Below are positions 10,676 to 24,040 of a stretch of 64,000 nt of DNA, piece after piece. The DNA is taken from positions 11,677,019 through 11,741,018 of the forward strand of contig CM049306.1 of NCBI GenBank assembly GCA_026874595.1, written 5' to 3'. The notes under the pieces were generated by a model. It was not told where the DNA came from. It made no database searches and worked only from the letters and a program-made list of their open reading frames with translations. Positions within the stretch are counted from its first letter, which is position 1, and every line of letters begins with the position of its first letter. The position numbers and the translations under genes were made by a program. Source of the DNA: Sipunculus nudus. Taxonomy: Eukaryota; Annelida; Sipuncula; Golfingiida; Sipunculidae.

Positions 10676-12587
10676 TAGTGGTGGGAGTCGGTTCTTTTTT
10701 CATTATCGATCATCGGTCATGATTTTTGGCATACATATTGATCATGAGATGTTCCATCAGTTCCTGCAGACTGGTGGCGCCACCTGTAATTTTCGATTTT
10801 TACGAATTTTTTTCTCTATTTTTGAGACCTTTAAAAATGTGGACATCTATTAACAGGGCACAAATCGCAAAGACTGGACCTAGAATCTTCATTCTTGACA
10901 TTCTGAGAAACCTATAAAAAGTCTCCATGGAAACCTGAAATTAGGTCTCTGTTACCCATATCCTTTGAGCTATGGGGCCCCAAAGTACCCCCCAGAATAG
11001 TAAAAAATTTCATAAAAAAACTTCAATATCTGATTTAACTACATCACTGATAGTCATGATTTTTGGCATACATATTGATCACGAGATGTTTCATCAATTT
11101 CTGCAGATCGTTGGCGCCACCTGTATTTTTCAAAGTTTAACAGTTTTTTTTTCTATTTTTGAGACCTTTATGGATGTAGTTATCTGTCACCAGGGTTCAA
11201 ATTGGACCTAGAATCTTCATTTTTGACAGACAGGGAGATCTATGAAAAGTCTTCATGGAAACCTGAAATTAGGTCTCTGTTACCCATATCCTTTGAGCTA
11301 TTGCACTCTAAAGTACAGCTTAGAATAATGGAAAATTTGATACAAAAGCTGAAGTATCTGAACAAAATCAGTTTCTGCAGCCTGGTGGCACCACATATAT
11401 TTGTTGGGTTTTTTTTTCGAATTTTTTTTCTCTATTTTTGAGACCTTTAAAGATATGAACATCTGTTAACATGGCACAAATCATAACAACTGGACCTAGA
11501 ATCTTCATTCTTTACACACAGGGAGACCCATGAAAATCTCCATGGAAACCTGAAATTAGGTCTCTGTTACCCATATCCATTAAGCTGTATGGCTCCAAAA
11601 TACTCCCAAAGAAAATGAAAAATTTGATACAAAAACTCCAGTATCTCAATAACTACAACACTGATGCTCATGATTTTTGGCATACATATTGATCATGACA
11701 TGTTCCATCAGTTTTAGCAGACTGGGTGTGCCACCTCTATTTTTTTCAAATTTTTACCAATTATTTTCTCTTTTTTTGAGATCTTTAAAGATGTGGTTAT
11801 CTGTCAACAGGGTACAAATTGTAACAACTGGACCTAGAATCGTCATTCTTGTCATGCAAGGAGGCCCATGAAAAGTGTCTATGGAAACCTGAAATTAGGA
11901 CTCTGTTACCCATATCCTTCAAGCTATAGGACTCCAAAGTATCCCTCAGAATAATGGAAAATTTGATACAAAAACTGAAGTATCTGAACAACTAATCCAG
12001 AGACCACCATGCTTCTTTGCATGGATATTGACCATATAGTGTTTTTATTAGTTTTTCCATACTGGTGGAGCCACCTGTATTTTTTTTAGAGTTTACGCAT
12101 TTGTTCTCTATTTTTGAAATATAATAATACAGACACAATCTCAGCCTGTTGGTTAATCTCTTTGATGCTTCAGTTGAATGGTTATATACTACCATTCAGA
12201 TGATAAAATTTCCTTTTGCAAATCCCTTCCCAGTCGGCTGAGCGTCATGACCCATGGGTCACTTGTTTGCAATGTACATCTCATTACAAAACTCCCCGCT
12301 AATTCTGCAGCTCCCTGCCAGTTCAGAGGTTTATTAAGTCCTCCGTTTTTGCATCTACCGTGTTAAATTCAGTTCCATATGGAAGTTATTTTGTAATAAA
12401 GACTCAATTTTTAAAGCACAGAATGTTGTAAAAAATGGAAGAATAATTGAAGCCTATAACATAAAGGCATTCGTGAAAAAAAATCATGCTTATGATGTAA
12501 TCGATAGTTTCCATTGGTAATCAAGTGCTTGAAAGTGGCAGCAAACTGACTGACTTACGATTAAACTCGATGATCGGCCCACCACTA
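10676..12587. mobile_element. hAT-type non-autonomous element with 8-bp target duplication
   Basis: Perfect 10-bp terminal inverted repeats, TAGTGGTGGG at 10676 and CCCACCACTA ending at 12587, are flanked by identical 8-bp direct repeats TATACTGG (10668-10675 and 12588-12595). Just inside, ATCGATCATCGG and the complement of CGATGATCGG form a second inverted match. Eight-base duplications and short TIRs of this form are the hAT-superfamily hallmark. No transposase is present. Most of the interior (about 10722-12267) is an R4 array, so the element is a carrier with a later insertion. Confidence 0.85.
10722..12267 (+). mobile_element. R4 tandem-unit array inside the hAT element
   Basis: Five diverged units of about 270-340 bp. 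Each carries the block 'CTGAAATTAGGTCTCTGTTA', 'GGACCTAGAATCTTCATTC', 'CATGATTTTTGGCATACATA' and a GGTGGCGCCACC-like palindrome (exact at 10773, variant later). It ends with the class-2 3' terminus: CGGCTGAGCGTC, then hairpin TGACCCATGGGTCA, then CTTGTT. The 5' terminus is missing, so the array is truncated on the left. Open frames in it translate the repeat. Confidence 0.75.
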
Positions 12588-12595
12588 TATACTGG

Positions 12596-15046
12596 ACATC
12601 ACATATGACTCCATTGCTTGTTTACATATCCTCCTGTTCACCATTAAAATCTTTTTAGGAAATAAAAGTCATAGCCACAAACATCAGAGCAGGCAGGGGC
12701 AGTGTTTTGAGACTTTTTATATTTTTATTGGTTGCATCTGTACATGTACATTATATTTTAGTCTGTAAAGGAACCAGAATTTGACTGAAATTTGTGGAAT
12801 AAATTTTCAGAACTGTATAAAATATAATGTATCACTAACATCTTTTTGACTTTTTATCAATAATGGGAAAGAACTGCCTCACTGGTGTACACAGCTGAGA
12901 CTCAGATAAAGTTCAGATAATGCTACATTATCCTGCCATGGGAACATTTTATCAAGAAACTGAGTGAGAATATTTGATGAGATAAAAGATGACATTGTGT
13001 TGTAGCGGCGCCTTGGCTGCTGCATGTTTATACAACAAGGTCCACACAGCTGGCCTTGGCCCTCCGGAAATTCTCCCATGGCTCCCATTATTAGTCTCAA
13101 AAGACCACAAGATCACCCCTATCACCAACTACAAATGGTTTTGATGAATAACCACAGACAGCGGAAGAAATGAGTGTCATCTTTAATGAAATGAACTAGC
13201 TGTGGTATCAAGGTTAAATGTAGCTGCAGCCTGTATGACATCAACATTCAGACTTAATTGGCATACTAACTATTGTGACATGTCAGGGGTGGTGTTTTAT
13301 CGCTTAACCCTGTACATAGTTAAGCACATGGTTATTATTATTTTTTTCACTTGTCCCAATTGTGAAACTTTAAAAACAAAATATAATACTTATCAAAGAA
13401 ACGCATTCTGTATTCATTTCACACGTGCATGCTTACAAAATGTTACTGATTCCATGAAGTCCTAACCACAGAAACGTCTATGTGTTTGTCACTTGCTTTG
13501 TAACATTTTTTAACCCAACATATTTTAAGGGACAGTATTTCCCTCTTCACTACATTTATACCTATGCCGCTGGTTTATTTTGAAGCCCTGGTGCATGGTG
13601 GGCAGTAGATACTAAAGCCAACAAACCCTATCGAGCAGATTTTGCTCTTGTGAGTCTGGTTCTTTGCAGTGTGGCCCCATTTCAGGAAGTGAAGCACATT
13701 GATGTATCTTTTAATATTGTCAGTTGGAAAAAAACTTGCCTAAACTTGGAACACAAAGATTATGCCCTTTCCATCCATATTTTTCCCAAAAGTCAGAAGA
13801 ACATTTTTTGGTACAGTCTGATCAGCTCTGACAATATGAACTGGAACATCGGTCAGTCTGCTTGTGTATGTTTTTTTTTATCCGCCCGTCTATGATGGGC
13901 ATTAATTATTATGGTATAACCACGGTGCATCTCCACCTCTCTGCCCGTTAACTTTTTGTGTCGCCAATGGATTATCTCACCAAAGTTGTATTATAGGCAA
14001 AATCCACACGTTTAATAATGTCAGAGGTCAGTAGGCTTCTTTGTGGTGTCGCCACAATAAGTAACTAGGAATATGATGGATTATGATAAAACACAACAGA
14101 AATATTAATCAATATATATGCCTAAGTTTTATTCCAGCAATATTTTTTGCATATTTAATGAGGTCAGAGGTCACAAGACATTAGAAGGGTGTATAATGCA
14201 TGTTTGTAGTGCTCTTGTTTTCCCAGACTCAATAGAACAATAATTGGTACAGTCTTATCATGCAGCTCTGACAGAGAACTGGTTCAGGGGCCAGTCTTCC
14301 TGTGTATGTTTTCTTATACTGAGTAGTAGATCAAAAATCACATGTATGATGGTGAATTCTCATGATCTGTCAAAGAGAGAGAGAGAGTCTTGATGTGGAT
14401 CTTGATGGGAATGCAGGGTTGTCCTTCATCTGTCTCTACATCTGCCAGTGTACAAGATGTTATGGTGATTGGCCCATGATTGATTAAAATGAATGATTGG
14501 CTGGTTGGTGCAAAAATTACTGATCATTGATCTAGCAGAGCCATAATTAATTACACAGTTTTGTTCACAAGTGTTTTGTTATAAGGAAATATTTTCTTTC
14601 GTTTGATTCATGCAAGCAAACTGTTTTTTTGTGTTTCCAATACTTCATACCTAAGGATATTATCCACACTCTTAAAGGCTCTAGAATTCTAAAATCTATT
14701 AGCAAACATATTTTCCTATATATCAATTTAAAGGATATACAGGTCTGTTAACTCTAAGAAATTTTGTACTCCTATTAAAACAACCAATTAACTTCAATTA
14801 ACAGTTGTTTGAGGTAAACATATTTTACTGATGGTCAATCATGAAATTACAACCACTCCCAAAACTAAGATTAAATAATAATAAAAAATAGAAGGATTTA
14901 TTCAGTTTCACTGCATTTCTAAAGATTAAATTTCATTGGTCTTGATCAGTTACACTCTGAGGTTAATGATAATCATAATGTTTTGGCATTGTTGGAGGTA
15001 TGTGATTTTAATACTTACCTCTTTAATACTTACAAAATGCGTATTA
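12596..15046. other. Gene-free stretch with a local duplication
   Basis: No exon was recognised. Two related blocks (about 13782-13885 and 14212-14320) share GGTACAGTCT.ATCA, AGCTCTGACA, CAGTCT and TGTGTATGTTTT. They are separated by a repeat-like segment containing TCTGCCCGTTAACTTTTTGTG and GTGGTGTCGCCACA, resembling the R5 family. Confidence 0.45.
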
Positions 15047-15333
15047 GAGTGTTCGCACAGCAGTCAGAGCATTTTCAAATGGTTTTGACCAAAACGGTTT
15101 GAATCCAGCTCAGGAGGTGGTTTCAAACAATTTTAAATGCGAATCATTTTTTCCACTTTGCTCAAGTTATAGTGTCTTGTGAACACTTTGGAACAGTTTG
15201 GACCCAGTTTTCAAGCAACAACTCAGTCACAATGTAAGCACGAATGCTTAATTGTGTTAGCATAATGTTACATTGTTCCACATGTGAAATGTACACTGTG
15301 CATTGGTGCTTGATGCCAGTGTGAATGCACTAT
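15047..15333. mobile_element. MITE-like element M1, copy 1
   Basis: The left end GAGTGTTCGCACAGC and the right end GTGTGAATGCAC are approximate inverted repeats. Internal blocks such as 'AATCCAGCTCAGGAGGTGG' and TTTCAAACAATTT recur in the copy at 61190-61464. It is about 290 bp and non-coding. The superfamily is not settled. Confidence 0.5.
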
Positions 15334-15671
15334 ACCGATTTAGCCAAATCGGTTTGAAAACATTTTGTGTTTGAAAGGGGTATACAAGTTGTGGTTAGTG
15401 CAACAGTGTTTCAGTGTGACTGACAGGTCCTTGGACATGTTGGAGTTTCATATTTTCCACCTTCAAGTATAGAATGTATATACCTTTGATCATATATTAT
15501 ATCATCATCATATCTGTGAGTATATTGAGGAATCTAATGAGAGTGCAAAGTGGAGTTAATTTCTGATGTGACAGTACCAGGGACATATTAATTTGATTAT
15601 GATATTGGCCTGACCATATAATATTAAGATAGGGTACATGAAAAGCAGGTTCCATAAATTTGATTACACTG

Positions 15672-15831
15672 ACCCTCAGGGTATGCTAGTAGCTGCTACC
15701 AGTACAACAGTACATCTTCATTGTGGTATTAACTTAATATTTGATATGAGAACCCTCAGGGTATGCTAGTAGCTGCTACCAGTACAACAGTACATCTTCA
15801 TTGTGGTATTAACTTAATATTTGATATGAGA
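15672..15831. repeat. Exact 80-bp tandem duplication
   Basis: Two head-to-tail copies (15672-15751, 15752-15831) beginning ACCCTCAGGGTATGC and ending TTGATATGAGA, with no difference seen. The identity implies a very recent duplication or an assembly artefact. Confidence 0.95.
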
Positions 15832-16305
15832 ATTATGCGAGGTCGGGCATGGTCAAGGTACCCTCTTCATCTATTGCTCTAGCAAGAGTGTATACAGTTT
15901 TGGTCCATGAAAACTAAAGGTTTTCAGAACTAAAGGGGCCTTTAGCTATTACAGTAACACAGGATGATAAACCTAAATGGACCATGGACTAATATGAGAT
16001 GGAAAAACTCATGACAAGAAATGACATTTGTGTTTTTCAGCCTTCTGTGTTCTTTGTGGTGTTGTATAGCAAGGCCACTTGGTGTCTGCCATGGCCTGCC
16101 AACATCACTTTGCTAAAAAGCTATAAGAGGTATTTATATGGGTGATTTGTACATATGTAAAGTGACCTAATATGCTGTGAAATATACTTTTTTTACAGAT
16201 ATTGTGTGAATTGCCGTTTGAAAATTGTTTTTGTTACTGGGTATTGTTTAGGTTACATTCAAGTCAAAGAGGCATATCCCTTACTCAGGCTTATAAGATA
16301 AACAA

Positions 16306-18595
16306 AGAAGTGACCCATGGGTCATGACGTTCAGCTGCCAAGCATGACCTGCAACATCATGGGCTGAGATTCACTACTTCAAGCAAAATTTTTGAAGAAC
16401 ATATTTGCCAATTTTGTTGAAACTTTCTACGATGACAGAAATATATTTTACATATTTCTGGTTAAAACACAGTGACTTGATGGTCTGAGGCAAAATGTAT
16501 GGTTGTTTAGCTAACAGAATCCCATAGCTTGCTTGATAACTGCCAGTCTCAAAAGAAACATCACACAGGCCAAATATAAGATCAATATATATAGCAAAAA
16601 GGCAAGGAAATCCATGCAAGAATTATTGAGAAACGGGGCTTCTGTATGAATTTTTATCTAATACAAACCAACTGTACTAAACATTCATATATGATGATCA
16701 TACTTTTTAAGACATCTTTGACCCAATCCTTTACAAGATTTCATTAATATACTTCCCTATGCATTTTTATTAATAGTTCTTGAGATAATATGTTCAAAAG
16801 GAATTTTAAAGATGGCTACCTTGTGGCCATATTGGATTTCTGACAGGTCTGAAATCTGACGACACACATCCCCTAAAAGGGGCCAAAATTGTGGCAATTG
16901 TTCCAAAGAATGTTACAGTAATGAATGTCCAAAACTATTCAAAAGGCATGATCAGGTTGGAGAGCTCTCATACCAGATTTATGGACATGCAAATGTAAAA
17001 AGTGGATGTCCAATATTTTTTAATTATCACCTTGCTTTTTTAGTGGGGTCAGCAGGGTAGCTAAACTGCAAAAACCTGAAAGAAAAGAAATGCAGAAAGC
17101 ATCACTAAGAGTCTTGTAAAACTATCCTAAATCCAGGTACAGACCCACAAATTATCAGAACAAACACTTGCTGGTATATCATCTGATTTGCATAAAAATA
17201 TTTAGGTATCTAAGAAACAAAGTTTATTGCTATGATTCCATAAAATAAACTGCAAAATGTTCCCATAATCTTATAAATCAGTATCCTAAGCATTAAGTAA
17301 TACCTGGGCAACAGAGTGTTTTTGTTATGGACTAATGATGTTCTTATCATTCAGTGGGCTGATACAAAGGAGTCATATATCACAAGTGTCGCTCACAATA
17401 ATGGCCATACAGTAAGATGTACAAGTTTCAGTACAATGGTTAACACAAGAAAAATAGAGATGGTCTGCAAAGATTTTACTGTGAACATCCCGGACCTATG
17501 ACCTTGGCCTTGTGCCCACATATCAATCAGATTCTTTCTAGAGTGATTGGTAACTACTAACCTCTTCAACTATTATTAAGTCAAACTGGAGTAATCACTT
17601 GGCATCCAATGTGTGAATAACTTTGACCTTCAACTTTTAATCTCCTGACCAGCTGACCACACAATCAATAAGTTATTTCTTTAAGCAAAAAGACCAACAA
17701 ATTTGAAGTTTGAATCAAATTCAGTGATACATAGATTGAGCATATGTGAAAGACTGAAGGTTTGGGATGACCATTTTAGCTTGAAATATGTTCACAAGCA
17801 TTTGGAACAATTTAGTACTGTTACTTTGACCTCTGACCTTATGAACTCAACATCAAAAGGGTTCCTCCCCTATTGGTAGGTAAGCCATATATGACAGATG
17901 GAAGGTATAGGTTAACAAGTTTGCCTTAAAATGACTCCACCCAAGAAGTGGGTGCTGTGAACTTGACCTTTGACCTCACAATCAACAGGTCTTTTCCCCT
18001 GTTGGCAGAGAAGCGATATGTCAATGCTGGAAGGTTTGGAATGAAAAGTCTAGCTTGAAATGTGTCCACAACCTTTATAAAGAAATGGATCCTGTGATCT
18101 TGACCTTTGACCTTGTCACCTCAAAATCTATAGGATTCTTCTCCCACTTGGTAGGTAAGCCATATGTGAAAGATCAAAGGTTTAGAATGAAAGATTTGGC
18201 TTAAAATGCATTCACAAGCTTTTCAAAGAAGTGGGTCCTGTAACCTTGACATTTGACCGTGTGACCTCAAAATTATTATGGTCCTTTTTCTGTTTGTAGG
18301 TGAGCCATAAGTGAAAGATGGAAGGTTTGGGATGAAAATTTTGGTTGTATGAATTAATTTTTGGGGGTGCTAACACATCCCGTAATTCGGGGATAAAGGT
18401 CGCATTTACCTTCTTTAAGGTTTGCAAGGAGATCTTTTTAGAACCTCCAAAACTGCATAGAGTTCATGATCCTTGCCCTTATGGTTAGGATTTGAGCCCT
18501 GCTAACAGATGGCCAGCCGGGCGGACAGACAGAAGTACGATGGACAAAGACCCATCACTATAGCACAGCATGACTGAAAGTCAGCTGAACTAAAA
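16306..18595 (-). mobile_element. R3 Helitron-like element, copy 1 (2.3 kb)
   Basis: Read on the - strand it begins TTTTTTAGTTCAGCTGAC. It ends with the inverted form of that motif (GGCAGCTGAACGTC), the hairpin TGACCCATGGGTCA and CTTCTTTG. The interior (17500-18500) is a tandem of about 150-160-bp units with 'CTTGACCTTTGACCT', 'GTAGGTAAGCCATAT' and 'GAAAGATGGAAGGTTTGGG', and a GGACGGAC-type tract near 18515. The left third (16850-17560) is shared with the interrupted copy at 43959-48690. No helicase or replication-initiator ORF was seen. Confidence 0.75.
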
Positions 18596-18926
18596 AAGTG
18601 TATAGTTTGGTGCCATGGTTTAGTATTTTGATATCAGTGATGATGTTAGTCACTTAATCTTCCTAATCTTACAGGCTCTTCATAGCTTTTCTTAGCCTGA
18701 TAGTAAGCATACAACTAAAACAGACATGAAATATGCTTGAAAGTTTTTGTAGTTTATTTACATGCCATCGAGGACCAGAACCCATTCCCTCCTTGGGGAA
18801 GAGCTAACTACCTAACAAATAAATTCAAATTTGATTATTTTATCTTCTTGAAAGAAATGTCTGAATGGCTGAAGCTCAAAATTGGTAACTTTCTATTTAA
18901 AATATAAATAAATTTTTTTCTGATCA

Positions 18927-18937
18927 GGGGGGGGGGG
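18927..18937 (+). repeat. G11 homopolymer
   Basis: Eleven consecutive G bases. Simple repeat. Confidence 0.95.
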
Positions 18938-18996
18938 GTTAAAATTGGCGCACCCAGTGCCTGAGAACCATACCTTATTTTTGGCCTTACTATTCA

Positions 18997-20365
18997 TTTT
19001 TAGCTCAGCTGACTGTTAGTCATCTGAGCTATAGCGATCACTCTTTGTCCGTTGTCCATCGGGCCGTCCGGCCATCCGGCCGTCTGTCGGTTAACAAGGC
19101 ACAAGTCGTAACCACTGGACCTGGAATCTTCTCACTTTACATCTAGAGAGGTCCATGAAAAATCTCCTTGGAAACCTGGAATTAGGTGTCTGTAACCCAT
19201 ATCCTTTGAGCTATGGGGCCCCAAAATACCCCCCAGAATAGTCAAAAATTTCATAGAAAAACTTCAATATCTCATTAACTACATCACTGATGGTCATGAT
19301 TTTTGGCATACATATTGATCATGAGATGTTCCATCAGTTCCTGCAGACTGGTGACGCCACCTGTATTTTTTTATTTTTTTACGAATTTTTTTCTCTATTT
19401 TTGAGACCTTTAAAAATGTGGACATCTGTTAACAGGGCACAAATTGTAAAGACTGGACCTAGAATCTTCATTCTTGACATTCTGAGAGACCTATAAAAGT
19501 CTCCATGGAAACCAGAAATTAGGCCTCTGTTACCCATATTCTTTGAGCTATGGGGCCCCAAAGTACCCCCCCAGAATAGTCAGAAATTTCATACAAAAAC
19601 TTCAATAACTCATTAACTGCATCACTGATGGTCATGATTTTTGGCATACATATTGACCATGAGATGTTTCATCAGTTTCTGCAGACTGGTGGCACCACCT
19701 GTATTTTTCAATTTTTTTAGCTCAGCTGACTGAAAGTCATCTGAGCTATAGCGATCACTCTTTGTCCGTCATCCGTCTGTCCGTCCGTTGACCAGGCACA
19801 AATCGTAACCGCTGGACCTAGAACCTTGTAACTTGGGATTCTGAGAGGTGCATAAAAAATCTCCTTGGAAACCAGAAATTAGGTCTCTGTTACCCATATC
19901 CTTCGAGCTATGTGGCCCCAAAGTACCCCCCAGAAAAGTAAAAAATTTCATACAAAAACTTCAATATCTCATTAACTACTTGACTGATGGTCATGATTTT
20001 TGGCATACATATTGATCATGACATGTTCCATCAGTTTTAGCAGATTGGGTGTGCCACCTCTAATTTTTTCAAATTTTTACGAATTATTTTTTCTATTTTT
20101 GAGACCTTTAAAGATGTGGTTATCTGACAACAGGGTACAAATTGTAACAACTGGACCTAGAATCTTCACTCTTGTCATGCAAGGAGGCCCATGAAAAGTG
20201 TCTATGGAAGCCTGAAATTAGGTCTCTGTTACCCATATCCGTCAAGCTATAGGACTCCCAAAGTATCCCTCAGAATAATGGAAAATTTGATACAAAAGCT
20301 GAAGTATCTGAACAACTAATCCAGAGACCACCATGCTTCTTTGCATGGATATTGACCATTAAGTG
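18997..20365 (+). mobile_element. R4 elements in nested/tandem order
   Basis: A class-2 5' end, TTTTTAGCTCAGCTGAC with TCATCTGAGCTATAGCGATC, occurs at 18997 and again at 19714. A third at 20366 opens the next element. Between them are R4 units with 'CTGAAATTAGGTCTCTGTTA' and the GGTGG.GCCACC palindrome, but no matching 3' ends. The copies therefore look inserted in one another or truncated, each new 5' end cutting into a unit of the previous one. Confidence 0.7.
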
Positions 20366-22273
20366 TTTTTAGCTCAGCTGACTATAAGTCATCTGAGCTA
20401 TAGTCGTGGTCCATTGTCCGTCGTCCATCCGTCTGTCGAGCCGTCCGTCCGTCCGTCTGTCTGTCCGTAGATGTGGCACGTTTTGAAACCGTAAGACCTA
20501 GGAATCCAAAATTCAGCATAATGTTAGATGTCCCCAAAATCTCCTACCAAGCCGAAAACTGGGTCTTTGGGACTTTGTTCCTTTGAGAAATTAAGGAAAA
20601 ACCTCAATTTTTTTTTAAAATCCTATTTTCACACTTCAGGACTGCCTAATATCAAAACCACTCATCTTTTTTTCCTCATATTTACCATAAATATTCCTCT
20701 ATATAGTTCCTATGTACATGCAAGAAATTAAGTCTGTAAAGTATAAATTCTTCAAGTTATGGGCCCAAACATAATGGACTTTGTAAAAAATCAGGAAAAA
20801 TAATAACTCACTTAACATGAAAAATTTTGAAACTAGAGTCTATTTTCTGAAGTATATAACTATGTTTAATTAAGATTCAATTGTTTACCGAAAATTAGAT
20901 CTGAATTTTGTAAATTATTAGCATTAAAAAAAAATCAGTACCTTAAATTTTGCCCAACTTTGACCATGGCACGTTTTTATCCAGTAAGCACCATTGATTT
21001 TATTTTCACAGCATGTAAACATAAATATTTAGTTTGTCTAAATCTGAAATTTTAAAATAAAAGCTTGAAAATTAAGCTAGTTATTGATTTTTTTTTCTGT
21101 AGTCACTTGCTTTGATTACAGATGCAGGGTCCCACTCCAGGTCACTGGAAGTCAGCTATGCCAGGGTTTCTGATTTGTTACAGTCACTGGGGGATATCCC
21201 CTGCTGTGACAGGTGAACAGTTATTCTCATATCACCGCCCGAATCACCCCCCCCCACCCCCCCACCCCCCCCCCGCCAAACCCACCCCACCAATTGTTAT
21301 GCACTAATTGTTATTGTTTTCACTGTATCTCCTTAATTGTAATGCTGTTTCCACTCCGATATGCAAAAACTTTCCTTAAAAAAATAATTCAAGGTGTAAT
21401 CAAGAAGATGCAATGTTGTGTAATGTAGCATTTTTAAAGAAATCAATTTTCTTTTAAATGATTTTGACAAATATAATTGAACTCATCAGTATGCTTAAAT
21501 TATTATAAAATATGAAGCACATTATGGATAAATAAAGACACAATTAAAAATTGTGAAATCTAAATCAAGTATTATTTTAAGATATTTTTATTGTTTTGCA
21601 GATTTAAAAGATTTATTTTTGTGGTAAAAAATAAATAAACATTTGTATGCATGATGTGGTGTTGTCTGACAAGATTGAGATTTATGATGATGCAATTGAG
21701 AATTATGAATCAACCTTTATATTCAGATATATATGTTAAATTGGAAATGTATAGAAATATAAACTTAAATTAGAAAATAATTGATGTGATAAAAAAATGA
21801 GGATTTAATACAAACATTTGTTCATTATTTTCCTGCCTGAGCAGAATTTGAGATCAGGCTTTGTTTGCCCTGTTTCATGGTGTTTATTCGCTCTATTTCA
21901 ACTATATACATTTGATAAAAAAAAATACATATATTTAAATAAATATATTATACAAAAAAATAGATTCAATTGAACAAATGTGTAAACTACTGAAATGTCA
22001 ATAGTTAATAGAAAAACCAACTAATGATCATGGTAATAGTACAGATCATCTGTTCACAAACTGCTCACATGCTTTAGTTTCAACATTAGGAAACACATGG
22101 TCAGGCAAATATTTTTTGCAACAATTTCTTGCTCATCAATACAAACCAATCATATAAACCAACCATGGCCTTTATTACCTCTTCCTCTTACACTTCATCT
22201 CCATTTGATATTATTTTAGATTTTTACCTTCAAGGTTAACGTCAGCTGAGCACAGTGACCCATAGGTCCCTTG
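20366..22273 (+). mobile_element. Class-2 Helitron-like element with unrelated interior
   Basis: The 5' end is TTTTTAGCTCAGCTGACT, followed by a (GTCC)/(GTCT) tract at about 20433-20470. The 3' end has GTCAGCTGAGCACAG, then TGACCCATAGGTCCCTTGT. The interior is AT-rich, shares no core unit with R3 or R4, and includes a C-rich tract at 21246-21274. It looks complete at both ends, about 1.9 kb, with no coding region. Confidence 0.65.
21246..21274 (+). repeat. C-rich simple tract
   Basis: Runs of C interrupted by single A bases. The proline-rich translations across it are artefacts of the tract. Confidence 0.95.
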
Positions 22274-22303
22274 TGTGTACATTGATGTGAAATCAGTCCA
22301 AAA

Positions 22304-24040
22304 CTAGACATTTCTTGGCACCGCAGGTGCCAGAGTATCCCCTGACATAGTAAGCCCCCCCTTTAAAAATTGACCCCCATTTTTAGCAGCATATACTGAC
22401 ACTTGGCATATTTATTGTTTCTTCCATCTAACAATCCACAATCATGTTGAAGATGTTGGTCCTGTGACCTTGATTTTTTTAAAGATGTGTCCTGTGACCT
22501 TGACCTTTGACCTCATACCCCAAAATCAATTCGGGTCTTGCTTTTCCAATTGGACATATGCAAGTCAAGTTTGAAATCTGTACATCCATAAAGCAGGAAT
22601 TATCATCCAGAAACTAATTTTTGGACAGATGGCTCCTGTGACCTTCACCTTTGACCTTGTGACCTCAAAATTGATAGTGTTCTTCCTCTCTTGGCAGGAG
22701 AACTATATGTGCAAGATGAAAGATCTGAGATGAAATGTTTGGCTGAAAATGCATCCACATCTTTTTAAAGATGTGTCGTGTGACCTTGACCTTTGACCTC
22801 ATGACCCCAAAATCAATTTTGGTCTTGCTTTTCCAATGGGACATATACAAGTCAAGTTTTGGAATCCATACATCAATAAAAGCAGGAATTATCATCCAGA
22901 AACTAATTTTTGGACAGATGGCTCCTGTGACCTTCACCTTTGACCTTGTGACCTCAAAATTGATAGGGGTCTTCCACTCTTGGCAGGTGAACTATATGTC
23001 CAAGATGAAAGATCTGACATGAATTGTTTGGCTGAAAATGTATCCACAATCTTTTTAAAGAGGTTTCCTGTGACGACCTTTGACCTCATGATCCCAAAAT
23101 CAATTCGGGTATTGCTTTTCCAATGGGTCAATTACAAGTCAAGTTTGAAATCCATACATCAATAAAAGAAGGAATTATCATCCAGAAACTAATTTTTGGA
23201 CAGATGGCTCCTGTGACCTTCACCTTTGACCTTGTGCCCTCAAAATTGATATGGTTCTTCCTCTCTTGGCAGGTGAACTATATGTGCAAGATGGAAGACC
23301 TAGGATGAAAGTTTGGCTTAAAATGCATCCACAATATCTTTTAAAATGCTAGTCCATTGACCATGACCTTTGACCTCATGACCCTAGAACCTATAGGGTT
23401 CTTACTTTAGTGGTGGGCCATACATAAGTCATGTTTGAAATCCATATGGCTATCAAAACTGGAGATATCATAAGAGGAGTGTGATTTTCACCATATATGG
23501 CAATATTCAAGGTCAAGGCCACTATCATAGGAAAGGTCATGACCCCAATTTGAATAACCATCATCCCATAACCCATACCTATGTATATGCATAATATAAA
23601 AGAAATCTGTCCATTAGTTTTTGACTTATAATGCTCACAGTACTGTAAGGTGGCAATTTTGGGGGTATTAAACGGCACGAAAACAAGTAAAGAATAATAG
23701 GTGGCGCCACCAGTTCCTGGAACATGACAACCCTATCCATGATCTTCCATCAACTTGATTTTGGGATAAATCCATGCAAGATTATTGAGATATTAAAGAA
23801 TTTGTGTGATTTTCCCCAAAATTGGACCTATTCAAGGTCAAGGACACTCTCCTAGTTAAGGTCATGACCTCATTTTAAATAGGCGTCGTCCTCTTACCCA
23901 TATCTATACATATACCAAGTTTGGTAAAGTTCCGTGAAATATTTTTTGGGTTATCGCGCCAACAAGATTCATATGCGGCGGCGGCGGCGGCGGGATCGGT
24001 ATGAAAACATAGTATCCCCCGACTTTGTCTGGGGATACAA
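22304..24040 (-). mobile_element. R2 Helitron-like element with R3-type units, looks whole
   Basis: On the - strand it starts TTGTATCCCCAGACAAAG after an A, then GGATACTATG. It ends with an inverted copy of that motif, a hairpin of GGCACC, TGC, GGTGCC (22317-22331), then AAGAAATGTCTAG before a T. The part near the 5' end holds an R2 unit (GGTGGCGCCACC at 23700) and a GCG-repeat tract (about 23975-23992). The part near the 3' end holds about four R3-like units with TGACCTTGACCTTTGACCT (for example 22497, 22779) and 'ATCATCCAGAAACTAATTTT'. No protein is encoded. Confidence 0.75.

Noticed and set aside
12879-13100. Minus-strand 73-codon frame with LCGPCC
   Set aside because: No splice sites or recognisable domain; likely chance.
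16020-16130. Exon-like block after GTGTTTTTCAG
   Set aside because: All frames meet a stop soon and there is no matching donor or domain.
21122-21307. Proline-rich peptide
   Set aside because: It is the translation of a C-rich simple tract.
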